From Bacteroidota bacterium (GTDB lineage Bacteria; Bacteroidota; Ignavibacteria; Kryptoniales; JAKASW01): a DNA stretch of 64,000 nucleotides. The notes beneath the pieces were generated by a model. That model did not search any database and was not told the origin of the DNA. It was given only the letters and a program-made list of their open reading frames with translations. Below are positions 48,124-57,916 of the stretch, piece by piece (within the stretch, counting starts at the first letter, position 1; every line of letters starts with the position of its first letter). Made by a program: the position numbers and the translations under genes. The stretch covers positions 29,794 to 93,793 of the forward strand of contig JAJZNW010000001.1 of the NCBI GenBank assembly GCA_021811615.1, given 5' to 3'.

Positions 48124-50310
48124 ATGAATGTTAAATCGATGCTGTTGACAGCATTTTTGATGAGCCTAGTGATCGTGGCGACTTCTTCAGCAAGTACCAG
48201 GATCGATCCTGCGAACGGCCTCGTACTCAGGAACAACCGCGTCGAATTCAAGTTTGCTCCGGAGGGAATGGGACTTGAATCAATGATCGATTTGAAGACC
48301 GGATATGAACACATTCACATAGAGAAGGGTAAACCGCTCCTCTGGAAGGTTGTCTTCGGAAAGGGACTTCAGAGAGGGAGTATCACGAACAACTACAGTC
48401 CCTGCAGTTTTGCTTCGGAAGAAACCCGTGCAGACGGGACACAACATGTGGTCCTTGAGTGGGACAACATGAGGTGGTGGAAGGAAAAACGCGTGGTAAG
48501 CGTTCGCGTGACGGTCGATCTCCCGAAGAACTCGGGCGTGGCGAAGTGGAACATCTTTGTTCAGAACAATTCTGACTACTGGGGATTGTGGGATGTGCAG
48601 TTCCCGAAAGTCAACGGTTTCCCGGCACCGGGCCAGTACGATATTGCCCGGCCTGCCTTCGCCACTGGAGGACTCCTGTATAAGGACTGCCGCGAAAATG
48701 TCGAAGGCACTTTTCACGGCCGCTATCCGTCGGGCGGTTGGGCAATACAGATGATGGCATTCACACACAAGGACAATTCTGTGTATCTGGCCACAATGGA
48801 CGGAAACGGGATGGCAAAGGATTTCGAAGCCGATGCGGCCAAGGGCGACCTTGCCGTGATCAACTATCCCGAAAACATGGGAGTTGCCGGATCCGATTGG
48901 CCGGGATGGTATCCCATTTCGTTCGGCGTGTACCAGGGCGATTGGCTCCAGGCTGCACTCCGTTACAGGAAATGGGCAATTCATCAGAAATGGGCGAAGC
49001 CGCTCGCAGATCGCCACGATATTCCGGAAGCCATGAAGAACGTGGGGCTCTGGGTGCGTGACTTCTGGGTGTGGGACAGCACGAGAGGAACCCCAGAACA
49101 AATGGATGCGCCTCTTATCAGGGCGAGGAAAGAAATAGGCGTCCCGATCGGACTTCACTGGTATTTCTGGGAAAAGAATAAATTCGATAACGACTATCCA
49201 CATTTCTTTCCTCCTAAACCGGGCTTCGAACAGAGGGTGAAGGAACTTGTCGACAAAGGGTTCCTTGTCATGCCATATATCAATGGCAGAAGCGCCGACA
49301 TGAATATTCCCGACTGGAAGAAGTTCGCACCGTATGCGACGTACGACCAGGCAGGTGGATTCATAATGGACACGACAGGGCTTTCGGGAAGGCTTGTCGA
49401 GATGTGCCCGTCCCAGGCCTACTGGCAGAACAAGGTGGCACAGGACGCCGATAGTCTAGTCAGCTATTACGGCTGCAACGGCGTCTACGTCGACCAGGTA
49501 TCGGCTATGAGAGATGAGCTCTGCTTCAACCCCCACCACGGACACCCTCTTGGCGGCGGACGCTGGTGGATCGACGGCAACAGGGAGATGCTGCGGAAGA
49601 TTCAATACGTAGCTCACCGCGATGGGCATGACGCGGTCATCACCACGGAGGGGGCAGACGAAGTCTTCACGGATCTTGTCGACGGTGACCTTATGTGGGT
49701 CGGCCCCACCGACAGGGAAATCCCCCTTATAAATGTAGTGTACTCGGGTTATGCGATTTTTTTCGGCAGCCCGTGCAACTTCGAGAAATGCAGCGACAAC
49801 ATGTTCAACTTCGCCGAAGGGCAGGCTTTTATTTTCGGCAGGCAGAACGGCTGGATGACACTCGACCTGTTTAACGGTAAGTACGCGAGCAAAGTGAAAT
49901 TCCTTCGACAGTGTGCCCGCTACAGGGTTGCGACGAAGGATTTCTATCTTTACGGCAGACTTCTCGGACTCGTCCGGCCCACGAACGAAATTCCCACATT
50001 CACTTCGTCTCACTTCGGCCGCTGGAAACAGAAGCACACAGGGACCGTCCCGGACGTCAAAGCGACAATATGGAGGTCGGACCACGGCAACCTTGGAATT
50101 TTTATGGCGAACTTCGCCGGAAAAGATGTCCCATTCTCGTTTTCAATTGACCCAAAAGAATATGGAATGAAAGGCGACAAATACGAGTTGATAGAGATAA
50201 CGCCGCACGGGAGGGTGCCGGTTAGAACCTTGTCCGGAAAAGTAGATCTTACGGAAACGCTCCGTCCCGCTTCAATCAGGGTAATAGAAATAAAACCGGA
50301 CTCGAATTAG
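48124..50310 (+). CDS. DUF6259-like secreted TIM-barrel glycoside-hydrolase-like protein
   Basis: Signal MNVKSMLLTAFLMSLVIVATSSAS; VGLWVRDFWVWDS, GVPIGLHWYFWEKNKFDNDYPHFFPPKPGF, YGCNGVYVDQVSAMRDELCFNPHHGHPLGGG. Confidence 0.75.
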   Translation: MNVKSMLLTAFLMSLVIVATSSASTRIDPANGLVLRNNRVEFKFAPEGMGLESMIDLKTGYEHIHIEKGKPLLWKVVFGKGLQRGSITNNYSPCSFASEETRADGTQHVVLEWDNMRWWKEKRVVSVRVTVDLPKNSGVAKWNIFVQNNSDYWGLWDVQFPKVNGFPAPGQYDIARPAFATGGLLYKDCRENVEGTFHGRYPSGGWAIQMMAFTHKDNSVYLATMDGNGMAKDFEADAAKGDLAVINYPENMGVAGSDWPGWYPISFGVYQGDWLQAALRYRKWAIHQKWAKPLADRHDIPEAMKNVGLWVRDFWVWDSTRGTPEQMDAPLIRARKEIGVPIGLHWYFWEKNKFDNDYPHFFPPKPGFEQRVKELVDKGFLVMPYINGRSADMNIPDWKKFAPYATYDQAGGFIMDTTGLSGRLVEMCPSQAYWQNKVAQDADSLVSYYGCNGVYVDQVSAMRDELCFNPHHGHPLGGGRWWIDGNREMLRKIQYVAHRDGHDAVITTEGADEVFTDLVDGDLMWVGPTDREIPLINVVYSGYAIFFGSPCNFEKCSDNMFNFAEGQAFIFGRQNGWMTLDLFNGKYASKVKFLRQCARYRVATKDFYLYGRLLGLVRPTNEIPTFTSSHFGRWKQKHTGTVPDVKATIWRSDHGNLGIFMANFAGKDVPFSFSIDPKEYGMKGDKYELIEITPHGRVPVRTLSGKVDLTETLRPASIRVIEIKPDSN

Positions 50311-50398
50311 CGTAGATGTACCGGATGAATCATTATATTACTTCTTCAGTTTCGCGCGTCGAACGACTCTCTGTCAAAATTAATTTCAGGATCATACC

Positions 50399-52663
50399 AT
50401 GAAACGAGCTTACTTTGCCATCCTATGTCTTTTTATGCTCTCTGTTTCTTCCTCGGCAGAGGTAAAAGACAGCCGTAATATAAATGAAAGGGTGAAAGCC
50501 CTCCTCTCAAAAATGACGCTTGAAGAAAAAGTCGGGCAGATGACCCAGCTGACCATTCAAACGGTCCAGCATTCAAAGGGCCCGGACGCGGGCATGATCG
50601 ACATGAAGAAGCTTGATAAGGCCATCCTTGAGTACCATGTCGGTTCTCTCCTGAACGTATCCGATTCAGCGTTGTCAATCAGAAGCTGGAACGGTCTGAT
50701 AACGACGATAGAGAACGTCGCGATGAAGTCTCGTCTCAAGATACCGGTCATTTACGGCATCGATGCGATTCACGGTGCGACTTACACGAAGGGTGCGACG
50801 CTGTTTCCACAACCACTGAATATGTCGGCAACATTCGACACGACGCTGCTGAAGAAAGAGGGTGCCATCACCGCACTCGAAGTGAGGGCCTCGGGCATTC
50901 CGTGGATTTTTTATCCGTTGATGGGACTCGGAAGGCAGCCGCTCTGGTCGAGGATTTACGAGACGTTTGGAGAAGACCCGTACCTCGCAAGCAGGATGGG
51001 TGTGAGTTATATCGAAGGCGCTCAGGGAAAAGACATCGGCGCGCCGGACAAAGTCGCCACGTGCCTCAAGCACTACGTCGGCTACGGCTTCCCGCTCACC
51101 GGGAAAGACAGGACCGAGGCATTGATCCCGTGGCGCATGATGGAACAGTACTATCTTCCGCCGTTCAAAGCCGGCGTCGACGCGGGCGCCCCGACGATAA
51201 TGGTCAATTCTGCGGAGGTGAACGGCATCCCGGGCCATGCCAACTACCGCCTTCTCACCGAAGTCCTCCGAAAGCGCTGGCATTTCAAAGGCTTCGTGGT
51301 CTCCGACTGGGGAGATATCAAGAATTTGTATTCGAAGTACCACATCGTCTCTTCTCCCGAAGAGGCGGTCAGGGTCGCCGTCATGGCGGGCGTCGATATG
51401 AGCATGGTGCCGACCGACTACAGCTTCTACAACTATCTCATACGGCTTGTCAAAGCAGGCAAGGTGCCGATGTGGCGAATCAACCAGGCGGTGAGCCGGA
51501 TACTGAAGGTCAAGTTCGAGCTCGGTCTTTTCAAAAACCCTTTCCCTGACAAACGGCTCGCGGCAAAATTCGCTTCTCCTTCTTCGGACAGTACCAACCT
51601 GGAAGCTGCCGAGGAGTCGATAACGCTTGTCAAGAACCAGGGCCATTTCCTGCCGCTGTCGAAGAATATCAAGGTCCTTGTTGCCGGGCCCAATGCCGCT
51701 GAGCTCGCGACGATGAACGGCGGTTGGACAATCACGTGGCAGGGAAATGCTGAAAACCTGTACCCGAAAAACAAACCTAATCCTCTTCAGGCGATCGAGG
51801 CGAAAATCGGCAAAGGGAACGTGACTTATGTACAGGGCTGCACTTACGACTCGCTGACGGATGCGGACTCGGCAGTCGCCGCCGCGAAGAATGCGGACGC
51901 AGTAATTCTTTTCCTCGGTGAGCATACGTATGCGGAGACCGCGGGGAACATAAATAGCCTTGCTCTGCCGTGGGCCCAAATAAAACTTGCCAGAATGCTC
52001 ATTGCCACAGGAAAACCTGTCGTGCTAGTGATGCTCGAGGGAAGGCCGAGAGTCATCAACCCTATAGTCGGCGGTTCGAAAGCGATTCTGGCTGCATTCC
52101 TCCCGGGAATGGACGGCGGCGAAGCTCTGGCAAACATCCTCTTCGGCGATGCAAACCCGAGCGGAAGACTCCCGATAACGTACCCGAGATTTGTAGATGC
52201 GCTGTACCATTATGATCACGGCCGCGCTTCGGTTATGGGCGGAAATGTCTACGATCCTCAGTGGAATTTCGGCTATGGGCTGAGCTACACGACATTTAAA
52301 TACAGCGATCTCAGACTCTCAAAAGAGAAGATCGATGAGCGCGAAAATGAAATTGTTACTGTGAAAGTCACCAACACGGGAAACATGGCCGGGAAAGACG
52401 CCGTTCTCCTCTACCTTGGTGAAAATTACCGGCAGGTTTCGCATCCGGTGAAACAGCTTGAAGGATTCGGGAAAATTTATCTCGAACCGGGACAGTCGAA
52501 GGAAGTGACATTTACGATTTCACCAAAACAATTGTCCTTCATAGGGATTTCAGACAAGAGAATAATTCAACCGGGAACGTTCAAAGTCTCCGTCGGTGAC
52601 TTATCCGGCCAATTCGAGGTCGTCGGCCCGCGTGTAAGGTTCTTTCCCGGATTTTCAAGATGA
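50399..52663 (+). CDS. GH3-family beta-glucosidase-like protein (BglX-type architecture)
   Basis: MTLEEKVGQMTQLT, IPVIYGIDAIHGATYTKGATLFPQPLNMSATFD, FVVSDWGDIKNLY, NGGWTITWQG, NFGYGLSYTTFKY. Confidence 0.95.
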   Translation: MKRAYFAILCLFMLSVSSSAEVKDSRNINERVKALLSKMTLEEKVGQMTQLTIQTVQHSKGPDAGMIDMKKLDKAILEYHVGSLLNVSDSALSIRSWNGLITTIENVAMKSRLKIPVIYGIDAIHGATYTKGATLFPQPLNMSATFDTTLLKKEGAITALEVRASGIPWIFYPLMGLGRQPLWSRIYETFGEDPYLASRMGVSYIEGAQGKDIGAPDKVATCLKHYVGYGFPLTGKDRTEALIPWRMMEQYYLPPFKAGVDAGAPTIMVNSAEVNGIPGHANYRLLTEVLRKRWHFKGFVVSDWGDIKNLYSKYHIVSSPEEAVRVAVMAGVDMSMVPTDYSFYNYLIRLVKAGKVPMWRINQAVSRILKVKFELGLFKNPFPDKRLAAKFASPSSDSTNLEAAEESITLVKNQGHFLPLSKNIKVLVAGPNAAELATMNGGWTITWQGNAENLYPKNKPNPLQAIEAKIGKGNVTYVQGCTYDSLTDADSAVAAAKNADAVILFLGEHTYAETAGNINSLALPWAQIKLARMLIATGKPVVLVMLEGRPRVINPIVGGSKAILAAFLPGMDGGEALANILFGDANPSGRLPITYPRFVDALYHYDHGRASVMGGNVYDPQWNFGYGLSYTTFKYSDLRLSKEKIDERENEIVTVKVTNTGNMAGKDAVLLYLGENYRQVSHPVKQLEGFGKIYLEPGQSKEVTFTISPKQLSFIGISDKRIIQPGTFKVSVGDLSGQFEVVGPRVRFFPGFSR

Positions 52664-52712
52664 ACTGTAAACAATCAGGAATAGCACAAATCAGATCAGG
52701 AGTGATCGCACC

Positions 52713-54035
52713 GTGAATAAAAACCTTCTCTTTGCCACAGTTGTGTCGGCGCTCGGCAGTTTCCTCTTCGGCTTCGACACTGCCGTAATTTCCGGTACTA
52801 CAAAGTTCATCACGCAATATTTCAGCCTTACCGACGCGACACTCGGCATAACGGTGTCGATGGCGCTGTGGGGGACGGTAGTCGGATCTATCATCGTAGG
52901 CAAGCCCGGCGATATTTATGGCAGACGGGCCATGCTCCTGATAACCGGCGCGGCGTACTTCGTCTCGGCGATCGGGAGCGCGCTGGCAACAGGCTGGTAC
53001 ACGCTCCTGGCGTTCAGGTTCCTCGGCGGTATCGCGATCGGCGCTGCCTCGGTGATGGCTCCCATGTACATTGCGGAGCTTGCGCCCGGCAGGCTTCGTG
53101 GAAGGCTGGTCGCAGTATCCCAGTTCAACATAGTCATCGGAATCCTCGTCGCCTTCTTCTCAAACTACCTGCTGGTGGGCATCGGACCCGCAAACTGGAG
53201 ATGGATGTTCGGTGTCATGGCCATCCCCGCCGCGGCGTTCTTCGGACTTCTCTTCGTGGTTCCCGAGAGCCCCCGCTGGCTCGTCAAAATGGGAAGGGAG
53301 AAAGTGGCGAGAGCCGTCCTGGAGAAAGTGGGCGCTGAAAACATCGATTCGGAGCTGAACGATATCGCTCGCTCGCTGCAATCCGAAGAAGGCTCGACAA
53401 AGCTTTTCCAGAAGAAGTACAGCTTCGTGATCTGGTGCGCCGTACTCCTCGCGTTCTTTGCCCAGATGTCCGGCATAAACGTCATCATGTACTACGCGCC
53501 GATGATTTTCGAAAAGGCAGGCGCAAGCACAAGCAACGCGATGCTCCAGGCAATCGCCGTGGGCGTGACAAACCTTATCTTCACTATAATCGCCATGTTT
53601 CTCATCGACAAGCTCGGGCGCAGGCCGCTTCTCATGATAGGCGCGGTAGGGATGTTCCTGTCGCTCGCCGGTGCGGCGCTCCACTATTACGACGGCCATC
53701 TCGTCAGCGATCTCGCGATGGTCGGATGCGTCATAGGCTTCGTCGCTTTCTTCGCTTTCTCCCAGGGCGCGGTCATCTGGGTGTTCCTGTCGGAGATTTT
53801 CCCGAACAGGATCAGGTCGAAGGGACAGGCGCTCGGCTCGTTCGTCGACTGGATTGTCAACGCCGTCATCGGCCTGGCCTTCCCGATAGCCCTTTCCAGT
53901 TTTGGAGGCGGGGATGTCTTCATGTTCTTCGCTGTGCTCATGATACCGTTCTTCTTCTTCGTATTGAACGTGATGCCTGAAACCAAGGGAAAGTCGCTCG
54001 AGGAACTCGAAAAAGTAGTTGTCCTCGAAAAGTAA
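52713..54035 (+). CDS. MFS sugar porter (XylE/GalP-like)
   Basis: SFLFGFDTAVISGT, GRRAMLLI, RFLGGIAIGAASVMAPMYIAELAPGRLRGRLVAVSQFNIVIGI, VPESPRWLVKMGREKVAR, PETKGKSLEELE. Confidence 0.95.
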   Translation: MNKNLLFATVVSALGSFLFGFDTAVISGTTKFITQYFSLTDATLGITVSMALWGTVVGSIIVGKPGDIYGRRAMLLITGAAYFVSAIGSALATGWYTLLAFRFLGGIAIGAASVMAPMYIAELAPGRLRGRLVAVSQFNIVIGILVAFFSNYLLVGIGPANWRWMFGVMAIPAAAFFGLLFVVPESPRWLVKMGREKVARAVLEKVGAENIDSELNDIARSLQSEEGSTKLFQKKYSFVIWCAVLLAFFAQMSGINVIMYYAPMIFEKAGASTSNAMLQAIAVGVTNLIFTIIAMFLIDKLGRRPLLMIGAVGMFLSLAGAALHYYDGHLVSDLAMVGCVIGFVAFFAFSQGAVIWVFLSEIFPNRIRSKGQALGSFVDWIVNAVIGLAFPIALSSFGGGDVFMFFAVLMIPFFFFVLNVMPETKGKSLEELEKVVVLEK

Positions 54036-54124
54036 TTGATCCACGGGCCGGTCAATTGCTCGTGGTAGGCTTCAACACCAAAGAGATGGTTTTTTCAAAA
54101 AATAAATCGATGACTGGAGGTAAC

Positions 54125-55039
54125 ATGCATTTCAAAATTTCATTTAATAAAATTGCGGCGGCTGTCGTCGTCTCCTTTTTCGTCGCTGCGAGCTTGTCCG
54201 CTCAGGTTAGAATCCTTCATATCGCCCCGCCAGCTACCGATCCCGCCATCGAAACAGTTCACGGCCCGAACATTGCCCTTTACGATCCCACTGTCCCTTC
54301 GAGGCACCTCCTCTATTTGTTCATAACCGGCACCGGTGGAAGCGCCACTGGCAGCCAGAGGGATGACAGCATCTTCGCCACGTGGGGATATCACGCGATC
54401 AGTCTCGACTATGAAGACAACGTCATCGCCGTCGCATGCGCGCACAGTCTCGACAGCACGAGCTTCGGACGTTACCGTGATGCGATCGTGACCGGCGCTC
54501 CCGTCAGCAAAAAGATCAAGGTAAACAAGGCTAACTCGATACTAAACCGGTTCCAGAAGCTCCTCGTTTATCTTGTTAAACACGATCCCAACGGCGACTG
54601 GGGACAATTCGTCAAAGACGGGCAGCCTGACTGGAGCAAGGTTATTGTCGCCGGGCACTCTCAAGGCGCCGGTCATGCACCTTACATCGCGAAACTCTTC
54701 AAGGTCAACAGGGTGCTAATCTATTCGGGTCCCCAGGATTACATGGACAATCTTCACAGACCGGCACCGTGGCAGGCAATGAAAAGCGCTACGCCACCGT
54801 CCAGATTTTTCGCTTTCCTGGCGATGAAAGATCCTTTCAACGTTCATCACCAGATTGCCAACTGCATGGTGCTCATGCATCTCACGAAGCCGGATACACT
54901 GCTGGTGAAACCTGGTGAAGCGATCCGCGGCGACTATCATATTCTGATCAACACTCTGCCGACGAAGTGGCCGCATGCGTCCACGCTCTTTCCCCAGTTC
55001 AAGAACGTGTGGGCCTATATGCTTTCGGCCGCAGATTAA
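54125..55039 (+). CDS. Secreted alpha/beta hydrolase, free-standing paralog of the RCC1-B hydrolase domain
   Basis: VRILHIAPPATDPAIETVHGPNIALYDP...VIVAGHSQGAGHAPYIAKLFKVNRVLIYSGPQDYMDNLHRPAPW; aligns block by block with residues ~415-680 of the 35711-38368 product. Confidence 0.88.
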   Translation: MHFKISFNKIAAAVVVSFFVAASLSAQVRILHIAPPATDPAIETVHGPNIALYDPTVPSRHLLYLFITGTGGSATGSQRDDSIFATWGYHAISLDYEDNVIAVACAHSLDSTSFGRYRDAIVTGAPVSKKIKVNKANSILNRFQKLLVYLVKHDPNGDWGQFVKDGQPDWSKVIVAGHSQGAGHAPYIAKLFKVNRVLIYSGPQDYMDNLHRPAPWQAMKSATPPSRFFAFLAMKDPFNVHHQIANCMVLMHLTKPDTLLVKPGEAIRGDYHILINTLPTKWPHASTLFPQFKNVWAYMLSAAD

Positions 55040-55056
55040 AACAATCGGGTGACGTT

Positions 55057-57843
55057 ATGAGAGCAAGAGTCATCGTATCTTCGAATGAAGGAAAAGTGAA
55101 AGAAAAGTCGGGCAAATCCGGATTCCTGTTTTCCCTTGCCGCATCGGTATCGATCATCGTGGCGGCGTTTTCCCCGTCCCACGCCACCGAACTCCACTCC
55201 TTCACCATTTCCAACCGGGTCGCAGAACTCTCCGTGGCGATCGACTCCGGTAGAATAGCGTACGACAGGCTCGCTCTCAACCCGTCTTGGGTGCGGAACA
55301 ACGAGGGAACTCCTGTGTCGGTCGAAACGGACGGCGATTTTGCTATAGATATCTTCTGGACAGGATGGAGCGCCCCCGGCAAGGTGAACAATGCCGATAA
55401 TGCCGTTACTTTCACGAAGAAGAACTTCGAGCTGACAGGTACCAATGTCGAAGAGACTCGCGACGGTGGGAAACAGCTCGACCTGTTCTTCCGAGGAATC
55501 GGCCTCCCGTTCCGGCTCGAAGTGAGTTATGAACTGGACTCCGCTGCGTTTTACGTTCACCGAAGGATCTCGATCCGCGATACGGTAAACGGGCTTCAGT
55601 ATCTGAGGCGAATATGGGCGACTGATCTTGCGATCACACGCGGTTATAAAGCGGTTAAAGACGGCGGTTTCGGACAGCCGATCGCGCTCACGGGCCGCCA
55701 CGGCGGCAGCTTCTGGGGACTCGAATATCCCGCAGGAGAAAATCAGGTGACCACTCGCGGCAACGATATTCGCATCAAATGCGGCGAGGTATTCGGGAAG
55801 CGAATCGGAAGCGACTGGACCAGGAGCCACTGGGTGGTCGAGGGCCTGACTCCGAACAAGTTTGTGAAGTTGTGGTTCATGAGATACGTGAAGAGGATTC
55901 GCGTAGCGCCCGCCGAACCGTATACACTCTACAACACATGGTACGATCTTCGCTCGCCGCGTTACCCTGGGATTACTCCGGACCATGTCATGAACCAGGC
56001 CAATATAATGAGAATCATCGGCGAGCTGCGCAGGAACATGATCGAAAAACACGGGATCAGGCTCAACGCGTTTGTGCTCGACGACGGCTGGGACAAATAC
56101 GAAAGCGGCTGGAAGCTGAGAGCTACGACCTTCCCGAACGGACTCAAGCCGATCGTCGACGACCTCAAGAAAACAAATACCGCCCTCGGCCTCTGGCTCA
56201 GCCCGATTGGAGGATACTCCTTCAGAAACCTGCGCGTCGATTGGATGAAGGCCCACGGATTCGAGACGGTCGGCGACGAAATGTGCCTGGGCGGCCGACA
56301 TTACAGCCAGCTTTTCAAAAAGAGAGTCGTTGATTTCGCTAAGGACGACGGCGTGGGGTACTACAAGTGGGATGGCATCCAGTTTTCCTGCAGCCAGCCG
56401 GACCATGGCCACCCGGTCGGCATCTATTCCAGAGATGCTATCCTCGATACGCTGATCAACATCTCCCGCGCCGTCCGCAAAGCGAATCCGCACGCTTATC
56501 TGAATATCACTTCCGGCACATGGCTCAGCCCGTGGTGGGTGAAATACGCCAACCAGATCTGGATGCAGGGAGGTGACTATGGTTACGCCGATGTTCCTTC
56601 CATAAGTCCCCGCGATGCGGCGATGACTTACCGCGACCTTGTCCTATATGACGACTTCAGGACCAATGACTTCTGGTTTCCAATCGCTAACCTGATGACG
56701 CACGGAATTATCAAGGGAACACTCGAGCAGCTCGGAGGCAGCAGGGAACCGCTCGACCGGTTCACTAATGAAGCCGTCCTGTATTTTGCGCGCGGCGTCT
56801 CGATGTGGGAGCTTTATGTCTCGCCGGATATTTTGACGGAAGGAGAATGGAACGCGATATCGAAGTCGATCCTCTGGGCCAGGGACAGATTCCCGGTATT
56901 GTCGAACACTGACATGATCGGCGGAGACCCCGGCAAGCGGGAAACGTACGGCTACGTCCACTTCAAGGGCAATGAGGGCATCGTCGCTGCGAGGAATCCG
57001 TGGATTGAACCGTCGACATTGAAAGTCGCTCTATCGGCATCTGAAGGATTCTCACTAGACGCGAAGTCTCTCGTCCTCGAACGTGTGTATCCCGACCGGT
57101 GGATATCTCCGCGGCTTTACGCCTCCGGACAAAGCTTCGAGATACCTTTGGAAGGCTACGAGACTGCCGTTTACGAGATATTTCCTCTGGACAGCGCGCA
57201 CACTCCGCTGATCTCCGACGTGCGATTCGAAAGGAAAGACTTTCGAGGCAATACCTACACTCTAGATTTCTACGATGCGGGCCGGAATGTAAGGCTCCTG
57301 AATCCGTGGACTATGGATCTGAAGCTGAACAGAAACGAGTTGAATAAGGAACTTTCAGGTCTGAAACGATCGCCGGGGCCGGTTTCAATCTCACGAGTTA
57401 CAGATGCGAGGAAGGGGAGTAACTCGCTTCTCCGGTTTGATTTGAATGTCGACGGGTCTGTCAAAAAGTCCTCACTCGATCTTCTTCTCGAACCAGCGGA
57501 AGCGTCACGTGACACGAAGTTACCTGAAGTGACTGTATCGATAGATGGAAAAGATCGGTCGGTTGCACAGTTGAAATCGGATTCGAAATCAAAGTGGTAC
57601 ACCGTTCCTCTCGTGCCGGGCAGACACACGATCGCCATCGGCCTGTCAAGTTCATCCGCGGATTCCGGTTGGAGAGGAGAGGCTTCCGTTTGGGTAACGT
57701 GCCGCCAGACTCATCTAAGCAGGTCGTTGACCTTCGAGCTTCTTAAAGCAAGCACGGCGCGGCCGATGCCTCCGAGGGAACTCCCTTCGAATGAGACCGA
57801 ATCTAACACAAGAATACTCCGGACTAAGGTCGATCTGAATTGA
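55057..57843 (+). CDS. GH36/melibiase-like clan D glycoside hydrolase-like protein
   Basis: IRLNAFVLDDGWDKYESGWKLRATTFPNGLKPIVDDLKKTNTALGLWLSP, GVGYYKWDGIQF (KWD nucleophile-like), NITSGTWLSPWWVKYANQIWMQGGDYGY; ATG at 55057 with signal region MRARVIVSSNEGKVKEKSGKSGFLFSLAASVSIIVAAFSPSHA. Confidence 0.75.
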   Translation: MRARVIVSSNEGKVKEKSGKSGFLFSLAASVSIIVAAFSPSHATELHSFTISNRVAELSVAIDSGRIAYDRLALNPSWVRNNEGTPVSVETDGDFAIDIFWTGWSAPGKVNNADNAVTFTKKNFELTGTNVEETRDGGKQLDLFFRGIGLPFRLEVSYELDSAAFYVHRRISIRDTVNGLQYLRRIWATDLAITRGYKAVKDGGFGQPIALTGRHGGSFWGLEYPAGENQVTTRGNDIRIKCGEVFGKRIGSDWTRSHWVVEGLTPNKFVKLWFMRYVKRIRVAPAEPYTLYNTWYDLRSPRYPGITPDHVMNQANIMRIIGELRRNMIEKHGIRLNAFVLDDGWDKYESGWKLRATTFPNGLKPIVDDLKKTNTALGLWLSPIGGYSFRNLRVDWMKAHGFETVGDEMCLGGRHYSQLFKKRVVDFAKDDGVGYYKWDGIQFSCSQPDHGHPVGIYSRDAILDTLINISRAVRKANPHAYLNITSGTWLSPWWVKYANQIWMQGGDYGYADVPSISPRDAAMTYRDLVLYDDFRTNDFWFPIANLMTHGIIKGTLEQLGGSREPLDRFTNEAVLYFARGVSMWELYVSPDILTEGEWNAISKSILWARDRFPVLSNTDMIGGDPGKRETYGYVHFKGNEGIVAARNPWIEPSTLKVALSASEGFSLDAKSLVLERVYPDRWISPRLYASGQSFEIPLEGYETAVYEIFPLDSAHTPLISDVRFERKDFRGNTYTLDFYDAGRNVRLLNPWTMDLKLNRNELNKELSGLKRSPGPVSISRVTDARKGSNSLLRFDLNVDGSVKKSSLDLLLEPAEASRDTKLPEVTVSIDGKDRSVAQLKSDSKSKWYTVPLVPGRHTIAIGLSSSSADSGWRGEASVWVTCRQTHLSRSLTFELLKASTARPMPPRELPSNETESNTRILRTKVDLN

Positions 57844-57916
57844 AATACTTACTTGCTCAACGCCGGACATCGAATTGCCGACTCCATACTTGCGAGATAC
57901 TTTGGAAAAAGGACAC

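Noticed and set aside
50675-51979. 434-aa minus-strand ORF
   Set aside because: Antisense shadow of the second GH3 gene; compositionally biased, no motif.
54967-55056. N-terminal extension of the GH36-like ORF overlapping the hydrolase gene
   Set aside because: ATG at 55057 downstream of the hydrolase stop is more plausible.
55036-56493. 485-aa minus-strand ORF
   Set aside because: Antisense shadow of the GH36-like gene, which has clear catalytic motifs in the sense frame.
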